From a virus: 37,895 nucleotides of DNA. The notes beneath the pieces were generated by a model. That model was not told the DNA's origin. It did not search any database and was given only the letters and a program-made list of their open reading frames with translations. Positions 7,963-16,711 of this stretch are shown here, one piece after another. The DNA is taken from positions 1 to 37,895 of IMG/VR virus record IMGVR_UViG_3300047444_000152, one strand, 5' to 3'. A program made the position numbers and the translations under genes. Every line of letters begins with the position of its first letter. Within the stretch, counting starts at the first letter, position 1.

Positions 7963-9461
7963 TGAATAGCACCTATCCCTTCAAGTGTGCGGATCTTGTT
8001 GCTGAACGCCTTTTGATCCGCTGGACTCATGCTTGCTTTGAACTTCGCGCGCTGCTGCGCATCCATTCCCTGGAACTGCCACACGCGAGGATCGGCCGCC
8101 TGGTTGAACTTCGAGAGCGCCGTTTGATAGCCAGCAACATCGTTATTCAGCTTGTACGGCTGGAGCAGTTGCTGCTGCGCAATCGCCATCTTCTGCGCGC
8201 CGATAACCTGATCCGCCGCATCCTTGATCGCCTCAGCCGTCATCGTGCCGTGCGGGTTCGCAGCGGTAGCCAGAGCACCGGCTGCATCCGTTCCGCCCGC
8301 GCCTTGGCGCGATGTGAGCGACAGACGGGCCATGTTCTTTTGGAGCAGGTCGGTTGCCGTTGAAATGTCGGTTTGACCGCCCTGCCCAAAGATCGAGAGG
8401 ATGCCGTTCACGGCCGCGAGTTTGTCGCTCTGCTTGCCGGTGAGAGCCTTATCCGCATACGCCTTGATGTTCTGCGCGATGCCGATGTTCGTCTGAGCGT
8501 TATTCGCGTCGTTGCCGACCGAAGCCCAATGCTTGTTGACCGTATCGACGTTTCCGGCGTTCGAGTCAGCGACGCCCATCGGCGTACCGGTCGCGACGAA
8601 GTGAGCCGGGCCGGACGGAGGCGGCGCTTGTCCAGGCAGATATGTCTTGTCCGGGCCATTCGGAGTCGTTGGCCCGGAAGACGGCAGCGGGGGAGCATTC
8701 CACATTTCGCCGCGGGGGACTACGCCCGGCGTGTTGCCCGGCCCCATGACGCTGACGGGCGCGGTCGCGGATTCCGGTGACAATTGGTTTTGAACCGTCG
8801 TTCCAACGATGCCGGGATTCGTTATCGCATTCTTATCGAGGTAACGCTTCGTCATTCCGTCGTCGACCTGCGTCGGCTTGGCAGTGATCGATTCGAGCTG
8901 GCCCGCAGCATCTTTCGCCGCCGCGATGCCACGCTGCAACCATGCAGCACGACCGGCCGCATCGGGCGGAACATTGCTGAGGCTGCTGATAACGACCTTC
9001 GGATCGACGTGACCGAACTCGACCGTATCAGACGCCACCTTAAGCAGCTTCGACTCGAACTGCGGGTCGCTAGGATCAAGCTTGCCAAACTGCTGCGCCG
9101 TGTACGTGTACGCCTTTCTTGCGTTGTCGATTTGGTCATTATTCAGGCCGATCTGACCGCGGTCATACGTCTGCTGCGCCTGGCGCGCATCCATGACGCT
9201 TTTCATCGTGGCGCCATAGTTAAACGCCGCGTCAGGCTCGGACGCGAGTGCGGAAGACAACTTGTTTGTGTCAAGCTGCCCTGTAGTCGGGTCTACTGAA
9301 GCCTGATAGGCGCGCGAAGTCGCCATGTTCGCGTTAAGCTGCTGCTGCGCGGCCAAACCATTCGCGTTATACGCGCGGAACTGCGCCGCCTGAAGCGCCA
9401 TTTGCAGCGGGTTGAACTGCGGCGCCTGCGCCTGAAGCGCGATCGATGTGTCGAGAGGCAT
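7959..9461 (-). CDS. Ejection (internal virion) protein, P22 gp20-like position
   Basis: A 500-residue, Gln/Ala/Asn-rich, mostly helical protein, starting PLDTSIALQAQAPQFNPLQ. The PQFNPL-type N-terminus and the MALQAAQFR repeat pattern are common in phage DNA-transfer proteins. A Pro/Gly-rich region (about residues 240-300) separates two helical halves. It lies between the gp7-like and gp16-like genes. Likely packaged in the head and injected with DNA. No enzymatic motif is visible. Confidence 0.72.
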   Translation of the reverse strand: MPLDTSIALQAQAPQFNPLQMALQAAQFRAYNANGLAAQQQLNANMATSRAYQASVDPTTGQLDTNKLSSALASEPDAAFNYGATMKSVMDARQAQQTYDRGQIGLNNDQIDNARKAYTYTAQQFGKLDPSDPQFESKLLKVASDTVEFGHVDPKVVISSLSNVPPDAAGRAAWLQRGIAAAKDAAGQLESITAKPTQVDDGMTKRYLDKNAITNPGIVGTTVQNQLSPESATAPVSVMGPGNTPGVVPRGEMWNAPPLPSSGPTTPNGPDKTYLPGQAPPPSGPAHFVATGTPMGVADSNAGNVDTVNKHWASVGNDANNAQTNIGIAQNIKAYADKALTGKQSDKLAAVNGILSIFGQGGQTDISTATDLLQKNMARLSLTSRQGAGGTDAAGALATAANPHGTMTAEAIKDAADQVIGAQKMAIAQQQLLQPYKLNNDVAGYQTALSKFNQAADPRVWQFQGMDAQQRAKFKASMSPADQKAFSNKIRTLEGIGAIQ

Positions 9462-9480
9462 CTAATGTGTCCGTGTTTCG

Positions 9481-10320
9481 TTAGACAACAAGTCCGTTTG
9501 CGCCAGCGCCAGCACTGCCCGAAGGAGTCCAGCCGGGAACGCCAGACGATGAGGACGCACCGCCAGCGTTGTTATTCATCAGGCCGGATACGTACTGCAT
9601 ATTTGCGTAGTTGTTCAGCGCACCGCTCAGCGCATTGGCCGTTCCGACCGTTCCGGCCGCTGACGCATTCGCCGAGCCCGTCAGCGTATTTCCAATGCTG
9701 TTCGCCGTAGCAGCGCCGAGCGATCCGGTCGTTGCCGCCGCGTTCTGGCCGTTGCCGACTAACCCTTGCAGGCGGTTGACGTTGTTCGCCGCGACGTTGT
9801 AGTTCGTATTAAACGTGTTTGCGTTCGCGTTGTACGTCTGGAGCGCGCGGTTGTAGACATCGTTATACGTAGAGTCGGCAAGGCCCGTTGCATACGTCGA
9901 CGCGCCCTTGAGTGCCGCGCCAGAAGTGCCAAGCCCGCGAGCAGCCGCGCTGTTCTGCGTCGCCTTCAATCCCTGCTGAAGCGTGAACTGATAGCCAGGC
10001 GTCGCCTGCGCATCTGCCGCTGTCGGCGCGGTGAAATTCCCATACTTCTGTTGAAGAATGTTCGATGAATCAGTACCGTTGATCGTGTACGTTCCGTCGT
10101 CATTCTTCGTGTAGTTGTAGCCCATCGCGGTAAGCAGCGGATTAATCGCTGCATTACCAAGATTCATGTACGGCGCAAGATTATCCTGCGTCGTTTGCCA
10201 TTGAGCAGTCTGAAGATCGGTCGCTTTGTTTGCCGCGCCCGCCTGCTTACCTGCGGCCATATTCGAGGCGACGCCGCCGATTACTGCGCCGCCGACGATT
10301 GCGGTTGCTATCCCTGACAT
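9481..10320 (-). CDS. Ejection protein, P22 gp7-like
   Basis: A 279-residue protein with a hydrophobic glycine-rich N-terminus (GIATAIVGGAVIGGVASNMAA), then the DNA-transfer pattern of QWQTTQDNLAPYMNLGNAA and PGYQFTLQQGLKATQNSAAARG. The latter motif is widespread in gp7-type proteins. The C-terminus is Gly/Ser/Asn-rich and low in complexity. It is the first of three consecutive ejection genes in transcription order, as in P22. Its first 13 bp overlap the cupin-SET gene. Confidence 0.8.
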   Translation of the reverse strand: MSGIATAIVGGAVIGGVASNMAAGKQAGAANKATDLQTAQWQTTQDNLAPYMNLGNAAINPLLTAMGYNYTKNDDGTYTINGTDSSNILQQKYGNFTAPTAADAQATPGYQFTLQQGLKATQNSAAARGLGTSGAALKGASTYATGLADSTYNDVYNRALQTYNANANTFNTNYNVAANNVNRLQGLVGNGQNAAATTGSLGAATANSIGNTLTGSANASAAGTVGTANALSGALNNYANMQYVSGLMNNNAGGASSSSGVPGWTPSGSAGAGANGLVV

Positions 10321-11186
10321 GCGAGCCTCTTAGATTGAATGCCAGACAGCGCAAGCGCCTGGCGGTAGTCGATCGTTATTTCTTCGCCGTCTTGCCCGCC
10401 GTGACAGCCAGCTATGCGCTTCACTGCGACAAGGTTGATGTCGCCGTTCGGCAGAAGCACCATTTCAGCGTTAGGCGACTTCGAGTGATTCGTAAAACGG
10501 CCGGCCGGCGTGCGCTTACCATCGATGCGCGCAGGCGCTATCAATTCGCCCTCACCTATTGGCGCTGTCGCGAACAGGCCAGATCCTTCGATCGCTGATG
10601 CGCCCGTTTTGACGCGCCATGCGCCGAACGGGAACGCGCACTGATCGGCTTCGTTCTCGGACTGCGAACGCGCCGTCGCATGATCGAAGCCGGTTTCGTT
10701 CAGCATCGCCCGATAGTCTTCGCGATCACCCTCATGCGCCGCCGAACGCTCTGCCGATTGCGCTGCCTGATGCGCGCTGAACTCGTCGCTTTTCACGAGA
10801 AACATGCGTTCTAGCTTTTCGATGTTCGTCTCGTCAGTCGCATAGATGTTCTGCCAGACAACGTCTTCTAGAACGTATCCGGCTTTCTTTCCCGGCTTGC
10901 CAACGAACATCATCGGTGCGACGAGATCAGTTGTCGTGCCGTCATCGTTGAGCATCCGAACGCGGCCCCTCAGAAACACATTCAAATGCGCGAATCGCTG
11001 CGCATGCCCGATAGCGAGGATGCCGGCCGGCATATGGACTTCGCGAACGTAAAGGCCGGGGCCAAAGTGATGAATGACCGAGCATTCCGCCTGCGGCAGT
11101 TGAAGCATCGAGCTTTCCGCCTTCGCAATGTCGCGCGACTGCAACGCGGTGATGATCTCGTGATGCGCCTCAACAAGTTCACTCAT
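10308..11186 (-). CDS. Cupin-SET domain fusion protein (putative protein methyltransferase)
   Basis: A 292-residue protein with two recognisable halves. Residues about 33-130 look like a cupin beta-barrel: a Gly/Pro turn pattern PAGILAIGHAQRFAHLNVFLRG with His61 and His67. Residues about 188-275 carry SET-domain signatures: GSGLFA (201-206, cofactor loop), NHSKSPN (233-239) and GEEITIDY (267-274). SET domains use S-adenosylmethionine to methylate lysines. A charged helical linker joins the halves. It is translationally coupled to its neighbours and sits in the tail/ejection block, so it may be in the virion or modify virion or host proteins. Target and activity are unknown. Confidence 0.8.
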   Translation of the reverse strand: MSELVEAHHEIITALQSRDIAKAESSMLQLPQAECSVIHHFGPGLYVREVHMPAGILAIGHAQRFAHLNVFLRGRVRMLNDDGTTTDLVAPMMFVGKPGKKAGYVLEDVVWQNIYATDETNIEKLERMFLVKSDEFSAHQAAQSAERSAAHEGDREDYRAMLNETGFDHATARSQSENEADQCAFPFGAWRVKTGASAIEGSGLFATAPIGEGELIAPARIDGKRTPAGRFTNHSKSPNAEMVLLPNGDINLVAVKRIAGCHGGQDGEEITIDYRQALALSGIQSKRLACQG

Positions 11187-11521
11187 GCACTATCCTTTAC
11201 GTATTCGATGCCGCTGATACTGATCGAGCAGCCGTTACCGTCCGCGTAAAGCTGCGTGCCTGGCTCCAGCTTGTGATTCACCAGCTCGGGGAACTGCGCC
11301 GTCGCGCCGGCCGCGACGTTCTTAGCCGCAATGCGCGTCGTGCCATCAGCAACACGGCCACTAGGCACCTTGAACACTTCGATCGTCACCACGCCCGCAG
11401 TCGGGTTGTTCGCGCTCGCGGCCTGAATCGACGCAGACGTTGCGGACGGCGCGGTATAAATGCTGGCGACCATCGCGGTCAGCGAAGCGCCCTTGACCAT
11501 TTCTTTGTAAGTCGTCGTCAT
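11183..11521 (-). CDS. Hypothetical virion-associated beta protein (112 aa)
   Basis: A compact, beta-rich protein with alternating hydrophobic residues (VVTIEVFKVPSG; GTQLYADGNG), starting MTTTYKEMVKGASLTAMVASIYTAP. Proteins of this type occur next to tail genes of many phages, often without a name. The ATGA overlap with the cupin-SET gene means coupled translation. It occupies roughly the place of P22 gp14. Function is not known. Confidence 0.65.
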   Translation of the reverse strand: MTTTYKEMVKGASLTAMVASIYTAPSATSASIQAASANNPTAGVVTIEVFKVPSGRVADGTTRIAAKNVAAGATAQFPELVNHKLEPGTQLYADGNGCSISISGIEYVKDSA

Positions 11522-11524
11522 GCA

Positions 11525-12130
11525 TTACCCTCGTGCGTAGACGTTTTGCGTTCCGACCGGAATCGCTGATGTGAAGGTGATCGTGTTGCCGCTGATCGTG
11601 TATTGGTCGCTCGCCTGGAACGTGCCGTCGAAATGCACCAGCACCGCCGCCTTGCTCGCGTAAGCCTTCGAGAGCGTCAGGCTCGTCGTCGAGCCGGGGG
11701 TAAAGTGCGTTCCAGACACGAACTTGTCTTCAACCGTCGCGGATAGGCCATCCAGCTTCGCCTTGTCCGCGCTCGACATAAAGCCGGCAGCGGAACTCGT
11801 CGCCAGCGCGTGCAAGTCAGGCGCATCCTGAATGCCGTGCGTTGGCACGAACGATTCAGGCTCAGGATCACGCAGCGCAGTAGCAAGCGCAGAGAGCGCA
11901 GCTTCAACGTCAGAGATTTGGTGCGACAGTTCCGGCGCGTATGCTGGCGCGACGAGCGATTGAAGCAGTTGCAATACTTCGCCTACGCTTTCTGAGCCGG
12001 TAGAACCTGATGCGCCGCCCGTTCGGTTAAACAACGCGAGCAATAGCTGAAACCATGCCATCGAAACCCGCCCCGTCTTCGGGTCGGTCATCGGCGCGCC
12101 AACATCGGGGAAGTTCGCCTGATTGTTCAT
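11525..12130 (-). CDS. Tail protein in the needle (gp26) position
   Basis: A 201-residue protein. The start at 12130 gives an ATGA overlap with the upstream gene. Residues 7-35 (FPDVGAPMTDPKTGRVS.AWFQLLLALF) are a common N-terminal module of phage tail and attachment proteins. Residues 40-130 are helical and Ala/Ser-rich, compatible with a coiled-coil shaft. Residues 135-200 form a beta domain closely matching part of the tailspike. A trimeric needle or plug closing the portal is plausible from position, but the sequence does not prove it. Confidence 0.6.
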   Translation of the reverse strand: MNNQANFPDVGAPMTDPKTGRVSMAWFQLLLALFNRTGGASGSTGSESVGEVLQLLQSLVAPAYAPELSHQISDVEAALSALATALRDPEPESFVPTHGIQDAPDLHALATSSAAGFMSSADKAKLDGLSATVEDKFVSGTHFTPGSTTSLTLSKAYASKAAVLVHFDGTFQASDQYTISGNTITFTSAIPVGTQNVYARG

Positions 12131-13551
12131 GTGCGCGCTCGCGTTACGTCGACCCATGCGCCGTTAAGCGCGGTCTTGACTGGCGCAGACCATGACAGTT
12201 CGAACACCCTATCGCGCGCATACCCAAGACGCTGATACTGAATCGACGTCAGGTATTCGCCAGCCTTCCCGAGCGATCCAGCGACAGCGTTGCCCCACGA
12301 TGCGCCGCGGTCATCTGACCAACGCAAGCGAATCTCAGGCGGGGCGCTGTCGTCAGGCAGGCCGTTGCCGACTTCCATGTCGGCCACAAACTGGCGGAAC
12401 AAAACGCGGTTTCCGTCTGCTCCGCTGATGTGCGGGAAGCTGCGGACGCGCAGAATCGGGTTTCCGTTGTCCGTATAGGCGTTCGGATCGAGCGCATAGA
12501 CGTTTCCAGTCTGCCAGTCACCAACAAGATTTCGGCCGGCGTTGAATGAATGGCAGTTCATGCGATGGCGACTCAGAGAGCCATCCGCTTCCAGATAGGC
12601 GCGCTGATGCCATTGCCCGGTGGCCGCATCGAAGCACCAAGTCTTGTTCGCGGCCGGGAACGTCAGCACATAGAACGCGTGACCGCCTTGCAGGTACGAA
12701 AAGCCGATCGCGTCGTCTATCCGGCTGTAGGTTAGAAACTCAGCTTCCAGCGCGTGCGTCGAGATGCGCTCTGCCGCGTAGTTCTTGCCAGCGAACACGA
12801 TGCCCTGCCCTTGCAGATCCTTGCCAAGCCAGAACAGCGCGAGATCGATCTTTGCAACCGAGTGTTTCGCCGCGCAACCATGCTCGATGTAGACGCCAGG
12901 CATGCGGCCGAACGTGAAATCCGATGCGCCGGTGTTGTACCAAACTTCAGTCGTCTGCTCGCCAAACAGCCATATTTCTCGGTGCATGACCGCGAGCGTC
13001 ACAAGGTTGTCTGAATACGTCGATTTGCTGGCAATATCGAGCGAATCGAACGATATGTCTTGGTACTTCGAGATATAGAAATGCTGTGTGCCGGGCTGAT
13101 TAAAGACGAAGTAACCGTCGACGTAATCAACCGTATCCGATCCGTAGTACGCGGAGTCGGTGACGGGCGACAGCTTGTTCTTCGCCAGATCGATCGTGAA
13201 GCCATACGTCGAGCCGTCAACGATGAACACGCTGGTTCCGTTGTCCTTCATGGCGACAGGGCCAGAATCCGTTGTCAACTGACCGAGCAGGGTATAAACG
13301 CCCTTCGCATCGACGGAATAGATCGACTCACTGACGATGTCATATCGATTGCCGTTCGACGCGGTATATATAGCGCGACATTCGCCGGCTTCAGGCGGCG
13401 TCGACACGAGCGTCAGGCCGGGCGTCGGGTAATACGTGAATGGCGCCGTGGCGTCTTGCGGGTTTTGCTCGCCATATAGATTGACTTGGCGCTGAGCATC
13501 CGCAATCAGGCTTTTCGCGGCGTATGCACCGCCAGTCAGAGGAATCCGCAT
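12127..13551 (-). CDS. Packaged-DNA stabilisation protein, P22 gp10-like
   Basis: A 474-residue, beta-rich protein beginning RIPLTGGAYAAKSLIADAQRQVNLYGE, the recognisable start of gp10-type tail hub proteins. Repeated blade-like segments (MHREIWLFGEQTTEVWYNTG; FWLGKDLQGQG) fit a beta-propeller. P22 gp10 joins gp4 to the tail needle and tailspikes and keeps packaged DNA inside. Length agrees with P22 gp10 (about 472). It follows the gp4-like gene with a one-base TGATG overlap. Confidence 0.9.
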   Translation of the reverse strand: MRIPLTGGAYAAKSLIADAQRQVNLYGEQNPQDATAPFTYYPTPGLTLVSTPPEAGECRAIYTASNGNRYDIVSESIYSVDAKGVYTLLGQLTTDSGPVAMKDNGTSVFIVDGSTYGFTIDLAKNKLSPVTDSAYYGSDTVDYVDGYFVFNQPGTQHFYISKYQDISFDSLDIASKSTYSDNLVTLAVMHREIWLFGEQTTEVWYNTGASDFTFGRMPGVYIEHGCAAKHSVAKIDLALFWLGKDLQGQGIVFAGKNYAAERISTHALEAEFLTYSRIDDAIGFSYLQGGHAFYVLTFPAANKTWCFDAATGQWHQRAYLEADGSLSRHRMNCHSFNAGRNLVGDWQTGNVYALDPNAYTDNGNPILRVRSFPHISGADGNRVLFRQFVADMEVGNGLPDDSAPPEIRLRWSDDRGASWGNAVAGSLGKAGEYLTSIQYQRLGYARDRVFELSWSAPVKTALNGAWVDVTRART

Positions 13552-14291
13552 CAGTAATTAGAGCCGCTGTAGATGTTGTAACGCTGCTTCGAGCCGAGGC
13601 CGCGCGGCATCGTCATGGACGGAATCTGCGAGTTCATGCGCTTCACAACACGCTTGGCATTCAGCGCGAGGCCGACCAGCGATCGTTGCGGATCAAGCTG
13701 GTACGACGGCGCGAGATACAGCCCGAGGTTGTAGCGAATGGCTGCCATGTATTCAGGCGGCAGGTTGACGACTTGCGCCGGCGCCGTGAACTGCGGAAGC
13801 GCCTCCATCGTGACGATGTGAAGCTGAAACGTGCTGTCCGGGATCGGGTAATACGTAAGGTTCCCGAGCGGGAAAGCCGGGTCGTAATAGGCCCACGCAG
13901 GGAACGATTGCAGCCCCTTCAACGCCAGGCGCGAATAGTCCTCCATCGATTCGATAATCCGAACCGGATAATCGATCGGCGTCGAGCTGCCCGCGTTGAG
14001 CCGCGCATATGCTGCGTTGATCTTGATCGGCCGCTGAACGTTGAAATCGCCGCCAGTGCCGACCGTGTACGTCTGCGCTCCGGTCGATTGAATCGCCGTG
14101 TCGACAAGGTGATAAACCGAAAGACGCTCGCCCTGCCACTGACCGAGCATCATATTCAGCGTAGCGAGCGCATCGGCGGTATCTTCAGCGCTTGCTGCCT
14201 GCCCGATACCAAGCGCGCCAATGTCTTTCAAGGCGAGCGTAATCAAGTCGAGCGCGGTAGTCGCGCCGACCTGCTGGATTGTGATTGACAT
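13551..14291 (-). CDS. Head-tail adaptor, P22 gp4-like
   Basis: A 246-residue protein with LDLITLALKDIGALGIGQAASAEDTADALATLNMMLGQW, the conserved opening of gp4-type tail accessory factors, then a Tyr/Pro-rich middle and a basic C-terminus (KRVVKRMNSQIP). The adaptor forms a ring under the portal and starts tail assembly. P22 gp4 is shorter (166 residues) and can also cut peptidoglycan. No catalytic motif is evident here. The gene directly precedes the gp10-like gene. Confidence 0.85.
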   Translation of the reverse strand: MSITIQQVGATTALDLITLALKDIGALGIGQAASAEDTADALATLNMMLGQWQGERLSVYHLVDTAIQSTGAQTYTVGTGGDFNVQRPIKINAAYARLNAGSSTPIDYPVRIIESMEDYSRLALKGLQSFPAWAYYDPAFPLGNLTYYPIPDSTFQLHIVTMEALPQFTAPAQVVNLPPEYMAAIRYNLGLYLAPSYQLDPQRSLVGLALNAKRVVKRMNSQIPSMTMPRGLGSKQRYNIYSGSNY

Positions 14292-14331
14292 TAGTTTGTG
14301 CCGATTCTATGAAGGCTGGAGCTATTCGAGG

Positions 14332-16323
14332 TCAGGCAAGCGTGAGGCTTGCACTCCGAACCACGCCGTCTGAACCTTTGACTTTGATGGTCAATTGCGT
14401 ATCGCTGGTAAGTTGGAACGACATGCTCCCGTTTGCGCTTGGCGTTACCGATGCGGGCGGCGTTATCTCGATGTTTCGGCTATAGACGTTCGCCCATCGA
14501 TACGATGACTGGCCTAGCGAGTAGGTGTTATCGGCACCTGGGCGCACGGTGTTCTGCGCAAGATTGGTTCGCAGCATGATGGTCGAGCCGATCATCATGT
14601 CGAGCGAAGCAGAACCCGCCGAATACTGGAGCGATGCGGCATTATTGGCCGCAGGCGTTGCGAACAGCAGCGCCGAATAGCCTGTCGAACTCGTTTCGAG
14701 TGTCACGCCCGCGCTCGAACTACCTTCAACGAGTAGGCCGGGAAACTTGGGCGCAAGAGTCGATCCGGTATCGGATTCGTGCACATGCAGGCGAGCACGA
14801 ACCAACTCTGGAAGGATGTTCACCCCGGCAAATCCTTTCGAAAAATCACCAGAAACCAGCGGAGCTTTCGATGTGCTTTTGTCGTTGGCGATGATGAGCT
14901 TGGCGCTCAAGGCGGTCGGATGCGAGTTGCCCGCGTTGTGACCAATAATCACCGAATCATTGACGACGTTGACGCCACCAGCCGCATAAGCACCGATGAT
15001 CGTGGTGTTGATCGCGGCCTGCGATTCGCGCCCCGACGCCTTCCCGACGAAAACCGCGTTTTGTGCATCGAGACAGTTCCGGCCGGCTTCATCACCGACC
15101 GCGGTGTTGTAATCGCCGAAGATCATGTTGCCGAGCGCGAGCGCACCTACTGCGGTGTTGTAGGTGCCCGCATACGTATTGCTGCCAGCCTGATTACCGA
15201 CGAACGTATTGCGAATGCCGGTGACGAGGTGATTGCCGGCGTCGCGGCCGACTGCCACCGTGTAGGCGTTCTGCTCTGGATCAGTCGAGTAGCCCGTGAA
15301 GGCTGCGATTCGCGCTCCGATCCCCGGAAAGAGCGTCTCCAGTCCGTTCAGATTCCACCCAGCCTCGCCGGGCAGGTATGGATTGTTTGAAGGCTTGCGC
15401 CAGAAGTCATGTTTGTATGTGATGACCCAATTCGCATCAGGTGCGCCATACCATGCAAGCGCCTCCGACCCAAGTGCTGTAACTCGATGGACATTTCCGG
15501 CATACGCCATCGTATCGCCGCCGAAGGCGTCAATGTATTGCCATTCGAGAGGCGCGCTGCCAACCCAATTCCCGTAAGCACACACGTTCTGAATGTGCTT
15601 CGTGTAGTCTTTGAGTTTGCTTCCTTGGGAGAAAATCGTGTTGTACGAACTTCCGTCAAGCCCCGGTCCATAGCGCGTCGGATAGGTCTGCCCCTGAAAC
15701 TCGCGCTGATAGGTGGATGGCGCAAAAAAGATGCTTTCGCGCGCAGGGTTATAACTGAGCACCGCACCGCCAGACTGAATGCCGCCCGATGTGATTCGGC
15801 CAGGCCCATGCACATCGTAGTCGGGAGCGGCTGCGCCGACAGAAAAGGAGCCTGCCGGAAGATATGCGTCACCGGCCGTCTGCGCCGAGACGATGGCCGC
15901 CGTATCGTCGGTCGTGCCGTCGCCCTTCGCTCCGAGGCCCCTGACGTTCGCGGAAATCCACTGCGCAATCTTCGCGATAGTCGTTTGTGCGATTGATCCA
16001 GACTGCTTGATATTGGCGCTTTCCGTGCCATCGAGCGCCGCAGCAGCCGGAATATTTGCGCTAGAACCAGACGAGTCGAGCGCAATTCCAGAGACAGTTC
16101 GCGTCACATGGCTAGTCGCGCTGATGACGAGCGAGTAGTTACCATCGGCAGCGTAAAACGAGAACTGACCGTTAGCGCCTGCTTTGATCGGATTCGCGGC
16201 CACGGTCACGCCGTTGTCGCTGTAGATCGTGGCCTGTGCGCCGGCCGCCGTCAGAACGCGAATGCTTGCGCCTGCAACGGGCGTTCCGTTGTCGTGCGTT
16301 ACGCTGTCTTGGTATTGCTGCAT
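14332..16323 (-). CDS. Second receptor-binding fibre (663 aa) with YadA-like head repeats
   Basis: An extra fibre or spike gene placed between the coat and gp4-like genes rather than with the tailspike. Residues 1-75 look like a carboxypeptidase-regulatory-like beta fold (GTPVAGASIRVLTAAG). Around 130 lies a pectate-lyase-3 style VRGLGAKGDGTTDDT. Roughly residues 370-470 contain repeats of the NTAVGxxAxG type (NTFVGNQAG, NTAVGALALG, NTAVGDEAG), as in trimeric YadA-like heads. The end has SLGQSSYRWANVYS, common in fibre tips. Likely a trimer binding a host surface target. There is no self-cleaving chaperone domain. Confidence 0.82.
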   Translation of the reverse strand: MQQYQDSVTHDNGTPVAGASIRVLTAAGAQATIYSDNGVTVAANPIKAGANGQFSFYAADGNYSLVISATSHVTRTVSGIALDSSGSSANIPAAAALDGTESANIKQSGSIAQTTIAKIAQWISANVRGLGAKGDGTTDDTAAIVSAQTAGDAYLPAGSFSVGAAAPDYDVHGPGRITSGGIQSGGAVLSYNPARESIFFAPSTYQREFQGQTYPTRYGPGLDGSSYNTIFSQGSKLKDYTKHIQNVCAYGNWVGSAPLEWQYIDAFGGDTMAYAGNVHRVTALGSEALAWYGAPDANWVITYKHDFWRKPSNNPYLPGEAGWNLNGLETLFPGIGARIAAFTGYSTDPEQNAYTVAVGRDAGNHLVTGIRNTFVGNQAGSNTYAGTYNTAVGALALGNMIFGDYNTAVGDEAGRNCLDAQNAVFVGKASGRESQAAINTTIIGAYAAGGVNVVNDSVIIGHNAGNSHPTALSAKLIIANDKSTSKAPLVSGDFSKGFAGVNILPELVRARLHVHESDTGSTLAPKFPGLLVEGSSSAGVTLETSSTGYSALLFATPAANNAASLQYSAGSASLDMMIGSTIMLRTNLAQNTVRPGADNTYSLGQSSYRWANVYSRNIEITPPASVTPSANGSMSFQLTSDTQLTIKVKGSDGVVRSASLTLA

Positions 16324-16652
16324 CAGCTAGCCTCTAGTGCGGCCCGAATCTTGTCATCGGACCATCGTTTGTCGATCTTCACGCCCTTCTCTGCGGCGAT
16401 TTGCAGCAAGGCTTCGCGCGTGTCCACGTCGTCAGAGCCGAGCAGCGCGGATTCTTCTTCCGCGTTCTGCACGAGCTGATCGCCAATCCATTTCGGATAT
16501 GCGACGAATTCCGGCTTCTGCTCGCGCGGCACAGGCGGCACGTATTCAGGCACCGTGTAACCGGGCAGAGCGTATAGCTCGTCCTGGCTGTTGACGATGC
16601 GTTGCGCACCATCGGGGCCAGTCGCCCATGCGGGGAATTTTTCGTATGCCAT
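16323..16652 (-). CDS. Hypothetical protein (109 aa) between coat and fibre
   Basis: Starts MAYEKFPAWATGPDG. The ATG at 16652 is chosen because a longer frame would run through a terminator hairpin. The C-terminal part (DVDTREALLQIAAEKGVKIDKRWSDDKIRAALE) resembles the short helical module that binds other head or tail proteins in several phages. The centre is Pro-rich. It overlaps the fibre start by one base (TGATG). Probably a small virion or assembly protein. Function unknown. Confidence 0.65.
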   Translation of the reverse strand: MAYEKFPAWATGPDGAQRIVNSQDELYALPGYTVPEYVPPVPREQKPEFVAYPKWIGDQLVQNAEEESALLGSDDVDTREALLQIAAEKGVKIDKRWSDDKIRAALEAS

Positions 16653-16667
16653 CGGCTCGTCAGAATG

Positions 16668-16690
16668 AAAAACCCCCGCCGAAGCGGGGG
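16668..16690 (-). terminator. Intrinsic terminator after the coat gene
   Basis: Read leftward: CCCCCGC, TTCG loop, GCGGGGG, then TTTTT. It stands 22 bp past the coat stop codon and would uncouple high coat expression from the tail genes. Confidence 0.92.
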
Positions 16691-16711
16691 CCGATTGCTG
16701 GATCAAAGGCA

